A stretch of 64,000 nucleotides of DNA from Acanthopleura granulata (lineage: Eukaryota; Mollusca; Polyplacophora; Chitonida; Chitonidae). The translations under genes were made by a program, and so were the position numbers. The notes under the pieces were generated by a model that made no database searches, had not been told where the DNA came from, and was given only the letters and a program-made list of their open reading frames with translations. This document shows, piece by piece, positions 23,222-34,254 of this stretch. Location of the stretch: positions 997,961 to 1,061,960 of the forward strand of contig JABBOT010000031.1 in assembly GCA_016165875.1 (NCBI GenBank). Reading direction: 5' to 3'. Position 1 is the stretch's first letter. Each line of letters starts with the position of its first letter.

Positions 23222-24114
23222 TCATGTACAAGGATAGGATAGCCATCTCGACGAAGGGTGAATTTAGGACGATTTTTAGTGATGACGCACTTAATCATCA
23301 CGCAAGACCCAAGTCATAAATTGCCAGAGTTTAAAGTCTAAAGGACCACAGCATAGAGAGTAAAACCAGAGCAGCGATGACAGCGAGATAGTTGGCAAAT
23401 GGGCAATGGGTCGCTTTGCCTCATCTACGGTAAAAAAAACCACCAAAGTTCATATATAATTAAAAAAACTGTGGTTTATGCTTTGTTTATCAGGAAAGAA
23501 TCAGTGTACAAACTTTAAACTTCAAATTTAATGCAAAAGATTCCAATTGTTGAGATATTTGAAAATCTGACTTAAGATTGTCTAGTGCCGTATAATGTGC
23601 TGTTATTTATAAACAGCAGTATATATTGGTAAATGCATAACAGTGACATAGGACTGAGATTAGCATTTCTCGTAGAATATAAAATTTAAACTTTCTGGTT
23701 GTTTGATACATTCCACAGGCATCCTCTACCACGATCTGGATACAGAGATTTCACCACACTTACTCTCCGTTGCTGTGAATTTATTTGTCTAAATGATTGG
23801 TGTTTTATTATACGTAGGCGTCGAAACCGACATTGATATACCAGCCGTCAACCAAAATGGGCCATCAATTAAAAATAATCGCAATGAAAGTTTCCAAAAA
23901 CGACAGATAACACAAACCACCAAAGAACTAAGAAAATGTATAAAATATAAAAAATTGGACAGATTCATGCAAAGAGAAGCAGTCTAGCAGTTTTCAATGA
24001 TGACGAAAAGACGTTGAATGTTCTAGGCGGACGAATAAAATCAGTATCGAAATCGTGTACCATTTTAGTATATATTGTGTCGATAACCAACTCGATCAAT
24101 CGATAATGTATCTC
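23222..24114. other. No gene recognised
   Basis: AT-rich with a 64-codon Asn/Lys-rich frame (23793-23987) that looks like low-complexity noise. Confidence 0.45.
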
Positions 24115-24265
24115 AGTTGCGAAACGCACGACCATCCGCAGGTTGCTGACAGGTCTTTCCACGTACGAGTGGCGAGGAAGATAGCATGAAAGCGACCTCA
24201 TTCTAGATGACCTGAGTCATCTTGCAGCGCAAGCACGCTAACTACTCAGCCACGGAAGCCCCACC
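24115..24265 (-). repeat. SINE-A copy, minus strand, 3'-truncated
   Basis: The reverse complement shows the tRNA-like head (GGGGCTTCCGTGGCTGAGTA, GTTAGCGTGCTTGCG) and the body CAGCAACCTGCGGATGGTCG. The 3' domain and tail are absent at the low-coordinate side. Confidence 0.75.
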
Positions 24266-26488
24266 TGATATTTAGCGCTACCAATGCTCTATAGTATCGG
24301 CATTATTGCGCTATTGCCTATATCGCCTAAACCATCTTCCGTATGTTTCTGACTATTGATTTTTTTTCAGGTAGCGTCAAATTGTCTCTGACTCACAATT
24401 TACCAGAACCTATACGTTCACACAAATGCACCAACACCACCATACTTCCCTACATCATATCGATGCATTCACTCAGTACACATTATTTCTGTCCCTGCGC
24501 TTTTGTTAGCGCGTGCGTTACATCATTTTCCATAAATCTCTCACAGTACAAACTGTTAGACGCTATTCACACAGTCTTCGTTCTTTGAAAACAAAGGCTG
24601 TATTGATTGAAACCAGAAGCGTTATATGCAAAGGCACGTTCTTATTGTGTGCTTGTGGTTGAGGGATCAACAAGCTGATTCATCTACTGTTTTTCTTGTA
24701 GAGTTTGATATTTTAGGTTTTGTTTTTTTTTGTTAAGCAGGTTAGGCTGATTTCAACATTATTTTGGTATTAATATCACCACGGTATCTCTCAAATGTTG
24801 ACATATTTACAAGCAGACTGTTATTTTTTTAAATAGTTTTCATTACTAGTACTCAAAATAATAGCGTAAATGTTTTCAAGTGCAACGGTGAATAAAAAGT
24901 ACACTGGTGATCAAGACCTTTATTACCCAGTATGTAACAGGTGTCATCAGAGAAAGATTTTAGCCCTGTTAAAATTGTCGAATCATTACTCCGGAGAACA
25001 GATACACGCCATCCATTACGTTGAACTAGCAATATATTTGGATTGTATCTATGTAGTTCTTTGGCCAATGAAGATCTCGGAGCTGATTGCTTAAAATTGG
25101 TAACTAGCCATGTGCGCTGCAGTATACTGTTTACAGTTGTAATCAATATCTTGGTTAGACAACATCACACAAGAGGACACACTACATGTAGGGTACATGT
25201 TACTTTAGACTACAAGATTTTTAACATTTATAAAGCTCGAACAGAAGTGATGTGGTGTTATAGAATGCAACATTTTTCTTTGCAGTTTTACGAAGTGTTA
25301 AACTTCAAACACTTTAGAAAGTGTTACCCTAACATTATGAGCCCTTCGTCCCCTCATGCACCACTTTCAAAATATTGGATTTAGCGTTATTACAGCTACA
25401 CCTGTATACATGAGTAACAGTTCAGTTTTTAAGAGACTTTTACGTCAGCCAAAACGAACGAAACAGACTTGTTCAACGGAACATCAATATCATTGACTTC
25501 ATTGTACAAAACTTGTCGACCCACAGTTTCTCCAACTGTGATGTACCTGCATGTATTGTCCGAAACGTCCTATGCACATAGTAACGAGAAGATTGCGGTA
25601 ATGGACCATACGGTTTAAATCCCATGGATAAATTTAACTGAGACCATGTGTTTGGTGTTATAATTATACTCACAAGACGACAGCACGCAAGGAGTTCGAA
25701 TCTGGCAATACTTGTCACTCGGCATTTGTCACCATAGGAATTAACATTCGATACTAAGTGAACTGTCCACTGTAAAATCATTGTCTTCCATGCATCTAAA
25801 TTTCACAAAAGAGGCGATCGCCTTCACAGATCAGTCTAGAATCAATCCTCATTTCTAAGAGGAATTAATAACTCATTATGTTCATTTAACTGCCAAGATA
25901 AAAAACAAAAAGAAATCGGGGATGAAAAGTCCATCTCAGAAGAAGGCGGGCAATTGCTATCCTAATCGATTTCCGATCAGTAACATGGATACGAGATGCA
26001 AAGGTTTCATCTTGTATGCCAGTTTGAAGGGACAATTTATATGACCGTTAACTTGTTACACGATGTGATAAATGCTCTCTTATACAAACGGCCCATTAAG
26101 TATGATAATATCGATGCTAATCAAATGTTTTCCCACAGCCCGAGTGTTCCTGAGTGTGGTGTTGAAGCTTAGAGACCACCGAATTTATGTGTAGTTTAGG
26201 CTTAGGATAATCGTATTTTAGTAGATATGTGCGTCTGTTCAAGGCGCCAAGTAATCATAATGAGGAACACGTGCACGCGATTTTGCTTCAGTACTATGAA
26301 TAATTAACAGTTTTACGATGCATCATTAGCGTTCGTCAGGCAGACGAGTGGTGCCTCAGGTTCGGCCTTATTCCTGACGATTATGCACCCAGCTGTTAAT
26401 CCTGCACTGAGCTTTGAGTAGGCTATGTCATTACGATAAACGTCAAGTACAAAGATGCAATCGATTTCGTCACAAAAAAGGAGGAATA
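24266..26488. other. Intergenic; possible tRNA-like fragment near 25.7 kb
   Basis: GGAGTTCGAATCTGG near 25690-25705 is a B-box match in a short tRNA-like context and may be a SINE head remnant. Frames of 74-113 codons at 24343, 24853, 25043 and 25473 have no domains and overlap each other on both strands. No gene is supported. Confidence 0.4.
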
Positions 26489-26725
26489 AAAAAAGACAAC
26501 AACACCATATCCTCCGATAAAAAAGACAACAACACTATATCCTCTAACAAAAAAAAAGACAACAACACCATATTCTCAAACAAAAAAGACAACACCATAT
26601 CCTCCAACAAAAAAGACAACAACACCATATCCTCCAACAAAAAAGGCAACAACACAATATCCTCCAGAAAAAAAAAACAACAACACCATATCCTCCAACA
26701 AAAAAGACAACAACAACACCAACAA
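26489..26725 (+). repeat. 30-bp A-rich minisatellite, 8 copies
   Basis: The unit is AAAAGACAACAACACCATAT followed by CCTCCAACAA, period 30 with a 26-27 bp and two 31-32 bp variants. On the plus strand it stays open and would encode a ten-residue repeat, KKDNNTISSN. It sits in a frame of 159 codons (26414-26893), but start context and flanks are not gene-like. Confidence 0.9.
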
Positions 26726-27269
26726 AATCTTGACAGAACAAAATTACAGGCATATGGCTACTCCGGGCGAATTCGTTTTCATACAGGAATATTTATAGGC
26801 CGAGACAGGACACAAAGATCAGATCACGCGCACGGGTTACTGGGTTTGTATCGCCTGGGACTAGATAAGTACGCCAACATGGATACAGTTTAAGGGAGAG
26901 AAAAGTCAATGATTCAGTGCCGAAAAAATCCTGAGATTTAGCGGCGGGCCTCGTCTTACATACTCACTTCTTATTAAAGTGAGAGGAAAAAAAATTAAAC
27001 ATATTATGCACCGTAAAGCATCGTCAATAGCTAAGCCTACATGCACCTAATTGAAGAGTTCATATATCGTGCGTTCAGTCTCCATCTATTTCTGGGAATT
27101 TTCGCGAAGCTTTGCCGTCTTGATGGCAGCAACAGATGGACAGCGCTCTTCGAGTTGTGCTGTTGATCGCACATAATGTTTATTGGGATCCACTTTGCCC
27201 TGGACTATATATAATGCCATACGCATTTAACTCGCTCAAGGGTATGAAAATCTGGCGTCATGTCACTTT
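26726..27269. other. No gene recognised
   Basis: Noncoding, with no repeats seen. Confidence 0.4.
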
Positions 27270-27360
27270 ACAGCCCACCAATGATCGGTGGCTTTCTCCA
27301 CGTACCCCATTTTCTTCCATCCCTATGAAACTTACCGCCTTGTATAAAGGTGAATCGATC
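27270..27360 (+). repeat. SINE-B body fragment
   Basis: ACCAATGATCGGTGGCTTTC followed by TCCACGTACCCC and a TTCCATCCCTATGAAACT segment resembles the second half of the 2.2-kb and 38.2-kb SINE-B copies (GGTGGTTTAC / GGGCACTCC / ATAAACCTGAC). No head or tail. Confidence 0.4.
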
Positions 27361-27929
27361 TGCCCAAATATCTTTGTGGAAAACGTGTCAATTGAGGGTT
27401 CTAATATATAAGCAAAAACTCTAGAAAACCGTGCTTATATTGGCGGAAACCGTGCCACGTATGCGACAGGTCTCTGCACTACATATTTTCCTGGCGTTTT
27501 GGAACTCTACCTCTGTTCTTCATTGTTCCACACGGTACACATCACGTTTCGATTGGCGTATATAGCGGTGACTCCTTTGACTCATCTATTTAGATGTTCA
27601 CGGTCCGGGTCGATTTCATATATCGGTATTCCATTTTCCCTACATCCGGCGGTGATTAGTAACAGTTTCTGTCCATTAAGCCTTGGGGAAAAAATCGGTG
27701 ATCGATCTTCACTATCAAGATATTCGATGTTGTGACCGATAGAGAAAACAAAGAGGTAGCTACCCAAATTATCGATTTTCTTGATCCTCCGATCCAAATT
27801 ATCGATTAGCTTGATCAGCCAGGAGGATCACCGATAGCGGTACGTGCTCAGTTTTGTGTCAGATACCCTCAGCAAAAACACAAGAATACAGTCTTATTTG
27901 AAGTCATAGGTAATAAACAGTCACTAATG

Positions 27930-28118
27930 TTAGAATTATCTCGTGCTGGCTCCTCTCCGGCCGTACGTGGGAAGGTTTGCCAGCAACCTGCGGATGGTCG
28001 TGGGTTTCCCCTGGTTTCTTACCACCATAATGCCAGCCGCCGTCGTATAAGTGAAATATTCTTGCGTACGGCGTAAAACAACAATGAAATAAATAAATAA
28101 ATAAGTCTTAAAATTATC
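27930..28118 (+). mobile_element. SINE-A, 5'-truncated, with imperfect target-site duplication
   Basis: The body starts at 27944 (TGCTGGCTCCTCTCCGGCCG) and runs through CAGCAACCTGCGGATGGTCG, CCACCATAATGCCAGCCG and TTCTTGCGTACGGCGTAAAA to an (AAAT)n tail at about 28103. Flanks TTAGAATTATC (27930-27940) and TTAAAATTATC (28108-28118) differ by one base. Confidence 0.85.
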
Positions 28119-28261
28119 GATGTTTGCTACATCCTTCCAAATGGCTTGAGTGTTCAGAAGTGCGCAGTTACAAATATCACAACGGGTTTTGTTTCCTCTA
28201 CCTAACCGTTGAACTTTGTCCAGACAATCACTTGAGAACGTTTTGACCGGTTGAGTTCAAA

Positions 28262-28346
28262 CTTGGACACTGTGCTTGTCCACGTTGAACACTATGCTGA
28301 CCAGGCTAAACACTTTGCTGACCAAGTTGAACACTATGCTGACAAT
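28262..28346. repeat. 21-bp minisatellite, 4 copies
   Basis: GTTGAACACTATGCTGACCA with one extra base, repeated head to tail. The first copy (TTGGACACTGTGCTTGTCC) is diverged and the last three are close. Confidence 0.85.
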
Positions 28347-28888
28347 GTAAATAATATGTAATATGTAATGTTACCAGTGTGCGTTGGTGTTGTAATTTAA
28401 ACATTTTAATGCGCTTCGGTTCTGGCTCCGCGCTGAACGCCAGTTACCTCGAGATATGTTTCTGACCAACTATTGCAGTGGTCGAGCCATCATACGAATC
28501 ATTGTGGTGTCTTGAAGCAATATGCGATCACGCGAATCACTGTAGCCTTTTGAAGCAGCGTGTCTTCATGGGAATCGCGTTGGCTGTACAACATGGAAAG
28601 TTATCTGCTCAGTTGACATAATGCTTCGGCGTATACAATTAAGCTTGCAAATGATTCAAAGTAGGTCAAGTTAAAGGGAATCCTGCCGAACGTTTATTTT
28701 GGTATAGAAATGGGTGTACTGAACGTTGACAGATTTAGGCCTAATTGCTGAGGCGCATTGCCTTTGTGTTGGGAAACGCACCACCCCTTGCTCTATATAT
28801 ACATTATTGGTGATTCTCAGCCGGAACTACGTAGACCTGCGTCAGGTAACGAACCGGCCTGGAAACAACAAACCCCGACGAATCTCGA
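28347..28888. other. No gene recognised
   Basis: No repeat structure or convincing frame. It precedes the more GC-rich 28.9-30.9 kb gene region. Confidence 0.4.
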
Positions 28889-29269
28889 TCAGTTAATTAG
28901 GGTTTCATGCAGGACATCAACAAGCATGGACGCTAATGTACTCCTTCCCACACAATTTCTATTCTGCGCCGGGTTAGTCTCCCTCAGGAAATAAATCGAC
29001 AACGACGCAGAGACGCGGCCAACGCTGTTATCTTTGCGACAGAACAAAGAAAGTAAATCCTGTTTGTGAAGAGGCAGGATTATTCTTCTCAGCTGCACGA
29101 TGGGCCGAGGAATCGACTGCTTCAGCCAGTCCGTTGAATTGACGAGACGTCGATAACACTTCGGCGCAAGGCAGTTATGAAGGGTTTCAAACACACGGCA
29201 GATTCCCAAGTTGCAAACGACCATGATGCTCGGTCCTGTGGTATGGTAATCTATAGCGGAAGTCTGGGA
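28889..29269 (-). CDS. Possible second exon of the minus-strand partner gene
   Basis: A minus-strand segment open for 126 codons to a TGA at 28889. An acceptor-like GGATTTCAG ends at 29270, which would join the preceding exon in phase 0 across a 97-nt intron. The translation is Leu/Arg/Cys-rich with no domain I recognise. Pyrimidine content before the AG is weak, so the join is speculative. Confidence 0.2.
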   Translation of the reverse strand, partial: SQTSAIDYHTTGPSIMVVCNLGICRVFETLHNCLAPKCYRRLVNSTDWLKQSIPRPIVQLRRIILPLHKQDLLSLFCRKDNSVGRVSASLSIYFLRETNPAQNRNCVGRSTLASMLVDVLHETLIN

Positions 29270-29366
29270 CTGAAATCCATTCACGACTCGGCTTGAATCC
29301 AATGTAAACAGGGTTTATTAACACGTCCCTAGTCGCCACTGATTACGTTTACACGTTAAAGCTTAC

Positions 29367-29582
29367 CTTACTAGTGACATGTGAATCAATAGACCCAGCT
29401 GATATGTGCCAGAGATCAGAGAAACAAGTGGGGGTGCCCGATTTCCTGATGTAGAGTCTCGGTAAATTCATTGCTACAGACACCTTGGCGACCGATGAGC
29501 GCAAAACGGCGGACAGTGCAAGAGATTGTGCTGAAATTTGTTCAGTGGGTGCCGATAGAAAGAGCGAACCGAACCGGGCCAT
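29367..29582 (-). CDS. Candidate first coding exon, minus strand, possible mitochondrial presequence
   Basis: A true ATG at 29580-29582 in good context (GTCATGG) opens 72 codons that end exactly at a strong donor, TAAG-GTAAGC (29367 / 29366). The peptide starts MARFGSLFLSAPTEQISAQ and is rich in Ser, Ala, Leu and Arg with almost no acidic residues for about 45 residues, as expected of a mitochondrial targeting sequence. It continues into MNLPRLYIRKSGTPTCF. I do not recognise the protein. If it does not splice, it ends five codons later. It faces away from the plus-strand gene that starts at 29723. Confidence 0.4.
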
Positions 29583-29722
29583 GACGTGAAAGGTGAGTAC
29601 AATACTGCTTGAGTACTTACTACAACGTTAAGGACGGAGGGGAAATTTTCCAGGTGCAATATTCTGGTGCCATGACTTAAACGCCCGTGTTCGCGCACAG
29701 AGTTGTTGAGCGTGGATCGAGA
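29583..29722. promoter_or_regulatory. Divergent intergenic region, with a possible 5' UTR intron
   Basis: Only 140 bp separate the two divergent start codons, suggesting a shared promoter. On the plus strand GAAAG-GTGAGT (donor, exon end 29592) and TTCGCGCACAG (acceptor, exon start 29701) could bound a 108-nt 5' UTR intron. The spliced leader has an in-frame TGA before the ATG at 29723. No TATA box is seen. Confidence 0.35.
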
Positions 29723-30916
29723 ATGTACCAGTTGCCGCCTATAAAACGCTCCGGCTTACCGCGGCCAGAGCAAGGTCAGAACCCATCATATGGGGAACGA
29801 GAAGTGTCTCGCCCGACATCAGAGCCTGGAGGTCGTCGAGTGTCGGAACCTCTGACGGGGGTCTTCAAACACACGGAGATTCATGTTACCTCCGAAGATT
29901 ACCCGGACCCCCGGATGAATTTGGACGATATTAGTGTGAGGGAGGCGATGGGATCGCCCGTCCCTCGGTCTTTAGGGGGGGATATGTACGCCTTGGACAA
30001 TAGCCTTCTGGATTCAAACAATGACAGTCACCCGAAAATCACAATAGACATTTGTGCTGACTCAGCTAAACCCTCACCTCGGGGTCCAGGATTGGGGTCT
30101 AGTTTTGGACAATCTGTTGTCAGGTCACTCAGTGTCAATAATTTGTTAATGGCTCCCTCCCAGGTTATGACCAGACATAACACATTACCACCCGCGAGCC
30201 CCCGGGGAAAAGATCGTGGGGCTCTGGGGAATAAAATACCGTTAGGTATTTGTCGGTCTGAAGGTAATATTCCTTTGATCGTATGTCAGTCTCAGGTACA
30301 AAACCGTTCCGTGTTTCAAGGACTGACAACGGGTGAAACGTCCAGATTGCAACGTCAGGAATTACGTCACGCTGATCCTAACGCCCGGACCATGAAGAAC
30401 GCCAGAAGGCTTTCCACAGAGCATGTCTCCGCTAACACAGTGGACGCAGCAGTGTCAGACGTGACTTGTTTTGACCTAGATGACCGTCCCAACACTCCCA
30501 CTCCCGAAAGGCTATCCCGATTGTCCCAGGATTTGTGCGGTGGGTCCCCCGTCCCACCACTGACCGTGTCCTCAACGCCGCCAGCGTCACCACACTGGTC
30601 ACCTAACACCTCTCCGAAGTCACGCATAACAGCGTCACTAACGCCTCCTATGACACTCGATTGGCCGCATGGGCAGTCACCAAGACATCCAAATAGAATA
30701 CAACTGACGCCACCGTTATCTCCGATCCGGAGGTCCAAATCTGTGCCTAAGTCCCATGCCCCGCGCGTCGACAGTTCTACGAAGTCAATTGAGGACTTTC
30801 CTAGGTCTCCCGGAAGTTCTCCAATGTCACCAGAAGGTTCTCCAAGGTCACTCGGAGGTTCTCCAAGGTTACCCAGACGTTTGTTACCTTTACGCTGTGA
30901 CCGTCAGGAAGTGTAA
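29723..30916 (+). CDS. Ser/Pro-rich, probably disordered protein with 14-3-3-type motifs
   Basis: A 397-codon frame ending in TAA. I start it at the ATG at 29723 (MYQLPPIKRSG; A at -3) because the more upstream frame opens only with GTG, and a stop lies in frame if the 5' intron is spliced. There is no signal peptide, membrane segment or folded domain. Composition is dominated by Ser, Pro, Arg, Thr. Four R-x-x-S/T-x-P sites fit 14-3-3 binding: RPTSEP (30-35), RRVSEP (38-43), RHNTLP (151-156) and RSKSVP (337-342, a full mode-1 motif). ARRLST (227-232) fits a basophilic kinase. Many SP/TP sites cluster at 256-385 (for example PNTPTPER, STPPASP, LTPPLSP). A heptad-length repeat occupies 364-384. 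It looks like a phospho-regulated scaffold. I cannot name an orthologue. Apparently a single coding exon. Confidence 0.75.
   Translation: MYQLPPIKRSGLPRPEQGQNPSYGEREVSRPTSEPGGRRVSEPLTGVFKHTEIHVTSEDYPDPRMNLDDISVREAMGSPVPRSLGGDMYALDNSLLDSNNDSHPKITIDICADSAKPSPRGPGLGSSFGQSVVRSLSVNNLLMAPSQVMTRHNTLPPASPRGKDRGALGNKIPLGICRSEGNIPLIVCQSQVQNRSVFQGLTTGETSRLQRQELRHADPNARTMKNARRLSTEHVSANTVDAAVSDVTCFDLDDRPNTPTPERLSRLSQDLCGGSPVPPLTVSSTPPASPHWSPNTSPKSRITASLTPPMTLDWPHGQSPRHPNRIQLTPPLSPIRRSKSVPKSHAPRVDSSTKSIEDFPRSPGSSPMSPEGSPRSLGGSPRLPRRLLPLRCDRQEV
30812..30874 (+). repeat. Coding 21-bp repeat, three copies
   Basis: Three in-frame 21-nt units encode GSSPMSP, EGSPRSL and GGSPRLP (residues 364-384). Conserved GGTTCTCCAAGG cores show origin by tandem duplication. 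Each unit adds an SP site. Confidence 0.85.
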
Positions 30917-32087
30917 CATAATGCGCGCTCAACACTCCTTGTGAAATTGAAGGAAGTTCTCTTTTGCCCTGTCTTCTCCTGCCCCCTCCCTCACCCTCCA
31001 CACAGAAATGGCAGTTGGGAGAGAGGAAGGGAGGTCTAAGGGCACGAGAGGACACCGGATGTTGTATATTCTTTTCTTGCATTTTGAGCAACTTTTGTGG
31101 AAACTTCGACTAACGCACACAGTTTATATTTCGGGATTGCCAAATTTCCAAAAAAACGTTAACATTGTCAATCTCCTTTACTTTTTACGTTTTCACCTGG
31201 AGAATCTATCACAATTTTTTACATTTTAAATGTCGTGATGCGTTTCATTCGTTTTGGATGACACAGCCAAGATCGAATCTTGTAGGATTATTTTCGTGAA
31301 ATTGAATGAACTGGATTCTTTCAGAAGGAAATGTTTTACGGAAGCCATACCAGAATGTTACAGTATCGTTGCTCCAGTCAGAATTAAGGTATCTGTTATA
31401 TCTGTATGCAGGTTTGGCGACGCTAATTTACTCACCTTTCATTCGTTGGTTATTCCATGCATGATAAAGCATTTATATAAATTTAATCTCAATGTTACAC
31501 TCTTTTTGTTATGTTGAATGACGTGCCGGTACCATATATGGAAGACGCTTACACATGTTTAGCCTTTCTTGTTATTGCTGTTGTGATTAACAGTGAAAGT
31601 ACATATATACTCTTGTTATCTAATGAGATCTCGCTCGCCTCTCTGGATTGCTGTTGTAATTAATCAAGTGCGAAAGCTGTATACGACTTAAGTGCTTAAG
31701 TTACACGAGTGCATTGGTTTTCCTTACTATTTATGCAGTAAATTTGTCAACTTCAAGCCCCAAAATATATATCCCGAAATCTTGGGGTGGTGCCATGCCA
31801 TCTCACCACATATAGCTTTGATGTTTCTCTACAACACGACCAAAAATCGAACTAGCATGACCAATATTTTTTTTAGACATTCCCCCTGAATCTGACATAA
31901 TAGCATTTTCAGTACTATCCAAAGCAGACAAAATTCACAGAAATGTATAATATATCAACAACCCAGACTGTCTGTGTGGCAGTATTATCCAAAGAGTGCT
32001 CTAGCACTCTTCTATTCGGAGCCAACTCTTAGGCCCATTTGCTTGAATTGAGCATTTGTAGCCGTAAGGGAGCATTGCTGGCTCAGA
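30917..32087. other. 3' flank of the Ser/Pro-rich gene, no further gene
   Basis: It probably includes the 3' UTR. No canonical AATAAA was found close to the stop. Frames of 62-96 codons on both strands (for example 31254-31517) show no domain. Confidence 0.4.
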
Positions 32088-32272
32088 TGGTCAAAGCGCT
32101 AGCTAGCTCATTGCGACCATTATAGGCCCTTGACCAATGAGATCGCGTGTCCATAGCTCTCGATAGTTTCCAGTTTCCTCCACCTGTAAACCTGACCCGC
32201 CATCATAAGTCATCATCCTATAGGAGGAAAGAAGTTTTAACACGGCGGTAAGCACCCGTCCAATCAAATGGG
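32088..32272 (+). repeat. tRNA-derived SINE-like copy
   Basis: The head TGGCTCAGATGGTCAAAGCG resembles an A box. The body has CCAGTTTCCTCCACCTG and CCGCCATCATAAGTCATC. The 3' part GAAGTTTTAACACGGCGGTA and CCAATCAAAT parallels the ending of the other SINEs. Confidence 0.55.
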
Positions 32273-32407
32273 GAACCTGTAAAACTCTTTCCCGCCTTTA
32301 ACAAAACTGTCTGAAGCTATATGCGTGCTCCCATATTCTTTATTATAGTATGTCTTGTAATTATGTATATTTTATAACAGTGCACTTAAAAAAAATTCGC
32401 AAAGAAA

Positions 32408-32959
32408 ATGGATATAAAACACGGAAAGGTATGTCAGAGATGTGAAATATTGCGAATTCAGTCAACAATAGAAGATGGCAAACGACGTCTGCAACGAGTC
32501 ACCGGTTTCACACGTATTACTCGGGATGACGAGGATGCTCCGAAAGCGATGATTGTGTCATCGAAGTGTCTGTGTGAACATGAATGTGGAACTGTCCACC
32601 TGACATGCCTGATATGTTTCAGCGTAAAATTTTGATTCGGGCAGCTATTCATCGTTTCTCACAGGTGGGTTGGTTTTGGAACAAGATGATGAGCTATATT
32701 TAGTAAAAACTGGTGGCCGTGAAGTTTTCATTTACGGGAGAATACAGAGCGATTATGTTGCAGCGGGTGCGATTTCAGATAAAACATCAGAGCTTGTTCC
32801 AGGTACAGGGCTTCCAGAAATAGTTGATTTCATGGGCTGAGAAATTATTTTATGTTGAACAGTGTTGATGTGGTTGTAAGTATTGATGAATTGGACGTTT
32901 TTGTGGCCAGAACTTTATCAGCAAGATGTGATTTTGCTGGGATATCTACAACTTCGTAG
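32408..32959 (+). pseudogene. Unidentified coding-like segment with two apparent 1-nt frameshifts
   Basis: Three adjacent stretches are open in different frames and read like one protein. The first (32408-32632, ATG start) has CxxC-type cysteines (CQRC, CLCEHEC, CLIC). The second (32628-32837) contains TGGREVFIYGRIQSDYVA and ELVPGTGLPEIVDFMG. The third (32837-32956) contains MLNSVDVVVSIDELDVFVAR and stops at TAG 32957. The frame changes coincide with short homopolymers (TTTT at 32630, GGG at 32834), as in pseudogenes or assembly indels. No convincing introns, so it could be a retrocopy. I do not recognise the family. Confidence 0.4.
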
Positions 32960-34254
32960 TGAAAAAAAAGTTCCACAAATTTCGGTTACGTAGTTACGTC
33001 ACGTGTATTAAACTGGTCACCACGCTTTCAACTAAGGGAAAGTACTGAAAGTGTTATGTAACTGGTTACATGAGAAAAATCTGTAATAGCTTTATGTCAC
33101 TACATAACACTGCACTTATGTGATAAAGTCTGTTTTCTCCCGACTTACACTTTATTCAGCCTCTTACATATATACACTAAAAAATGAAATTAAGGAACAA
33201 AAAACAGCTAAAAACATAAAAACAAAACAGGAAAAAAATCAGAAAGAAAAGTAAAAACTATTCATTGACCATAATTCTTCTTTGGATCGAAACACGTTTT
33301 GCGCATTGTGTTTTAATTTCACTTGATTTTAGGTGTAAACAAACTCGTTTAAAATCATATACACATATATGTACATGTATATATATCCCAGTGTCTGTTA
33401 AAGTATGCAGCGCAGAATTGAGGTCACGTGTTCACGCACTTTTGATTTAAAACCAAATTAGGACAGGTTGAAAGATATCTTTGGATGACCGAGTTAAGAC
33501 TATAGCCTCTGACCATACATGTAGGTCGAACTGGTTATAGGATTAAACTGAAGAGACATAGGGATCTTCAATAGTGAAGCTAAAAAGAAACCTTGATGTC
33601 GCGAAGGATATATATTTAGTAGGTCTCTATATCTTCAGCCGGGATCTGGCTCAGATGAATGCATTTTTCCATAATCATTAATGAACACGGCTTACCTCAA
33701 ATAAAGGAAGCCGTGTAGAGGCTTAGGCCGTTATTCTTGCGGAAAAGATAAAGTGTTTATCACATTTTACGTGGGTGAGGTCTTTATGATTTTTTTCCAG
33801 AAATTGTACTTAACAAAAACCCTTATACGAGTTACTGAAACCATAAAAAGCTAAAGTATGTAGGAACTTTTTTTTTCTTCTCTCGAACAAATTTATAAAC
33901 TTGTCTTTGGAATGGAATGAAGTATCTCAAGCGAATTCAGTGAAGAAATGACTTTCCAACAGAATCAGCGAACTTTACTTATATGCATCCAGGCTTATAA
34001 ACTTGTACTACAGAAATATAACGAGAAAGACTTAAGTACTACAAAGTATACCTTATATCCAACTCTGGTCGCAAGTTTATGACCATTAAAATATATCAAA
34101 ATATCGCAATGTGTACTGTTGTCCATTGTCGTTCCGGTCCATAATTCATTTAATGGGGTTATAAAATAGTGCAATTTATTTCCATACATTGCGAAGGGCT
34201 ACTTTGTGTCCAGCAGTATCTCCAGGTATAGCTCTTCGGTGAACATTTGGCTGT
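32960..34254. other. No gene recognised
   Basis: An A-rich tract lies at about 33180-33260. Otherwise featureless AT-rich sequence. Confidence 0.45.

Noticed and set aside
26414..26893. 159-codon frame with ten-residue KKDNNTISSN repeats as a gene
   Set aside because: The frame is open because a 30-bp A-rich minisatellite has no stop in this register. The opposite strand is open too, and flanks lack gene signals.
29687..29722. GTG at 29687 as the start of the Ser/Pro-rich protein
   Set aside because: Non-ATG starts are rare in animals; the ATG at 29723 has good context, and a TGA lies in frame upstream if the 5' intron is removed.
30367..31091. Minus-strand frames of 123 and 96 codons opposite the Ser/Pro-rich gene and its 3' end
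   Set aside because: Antisense shadows created by biased codon composition.
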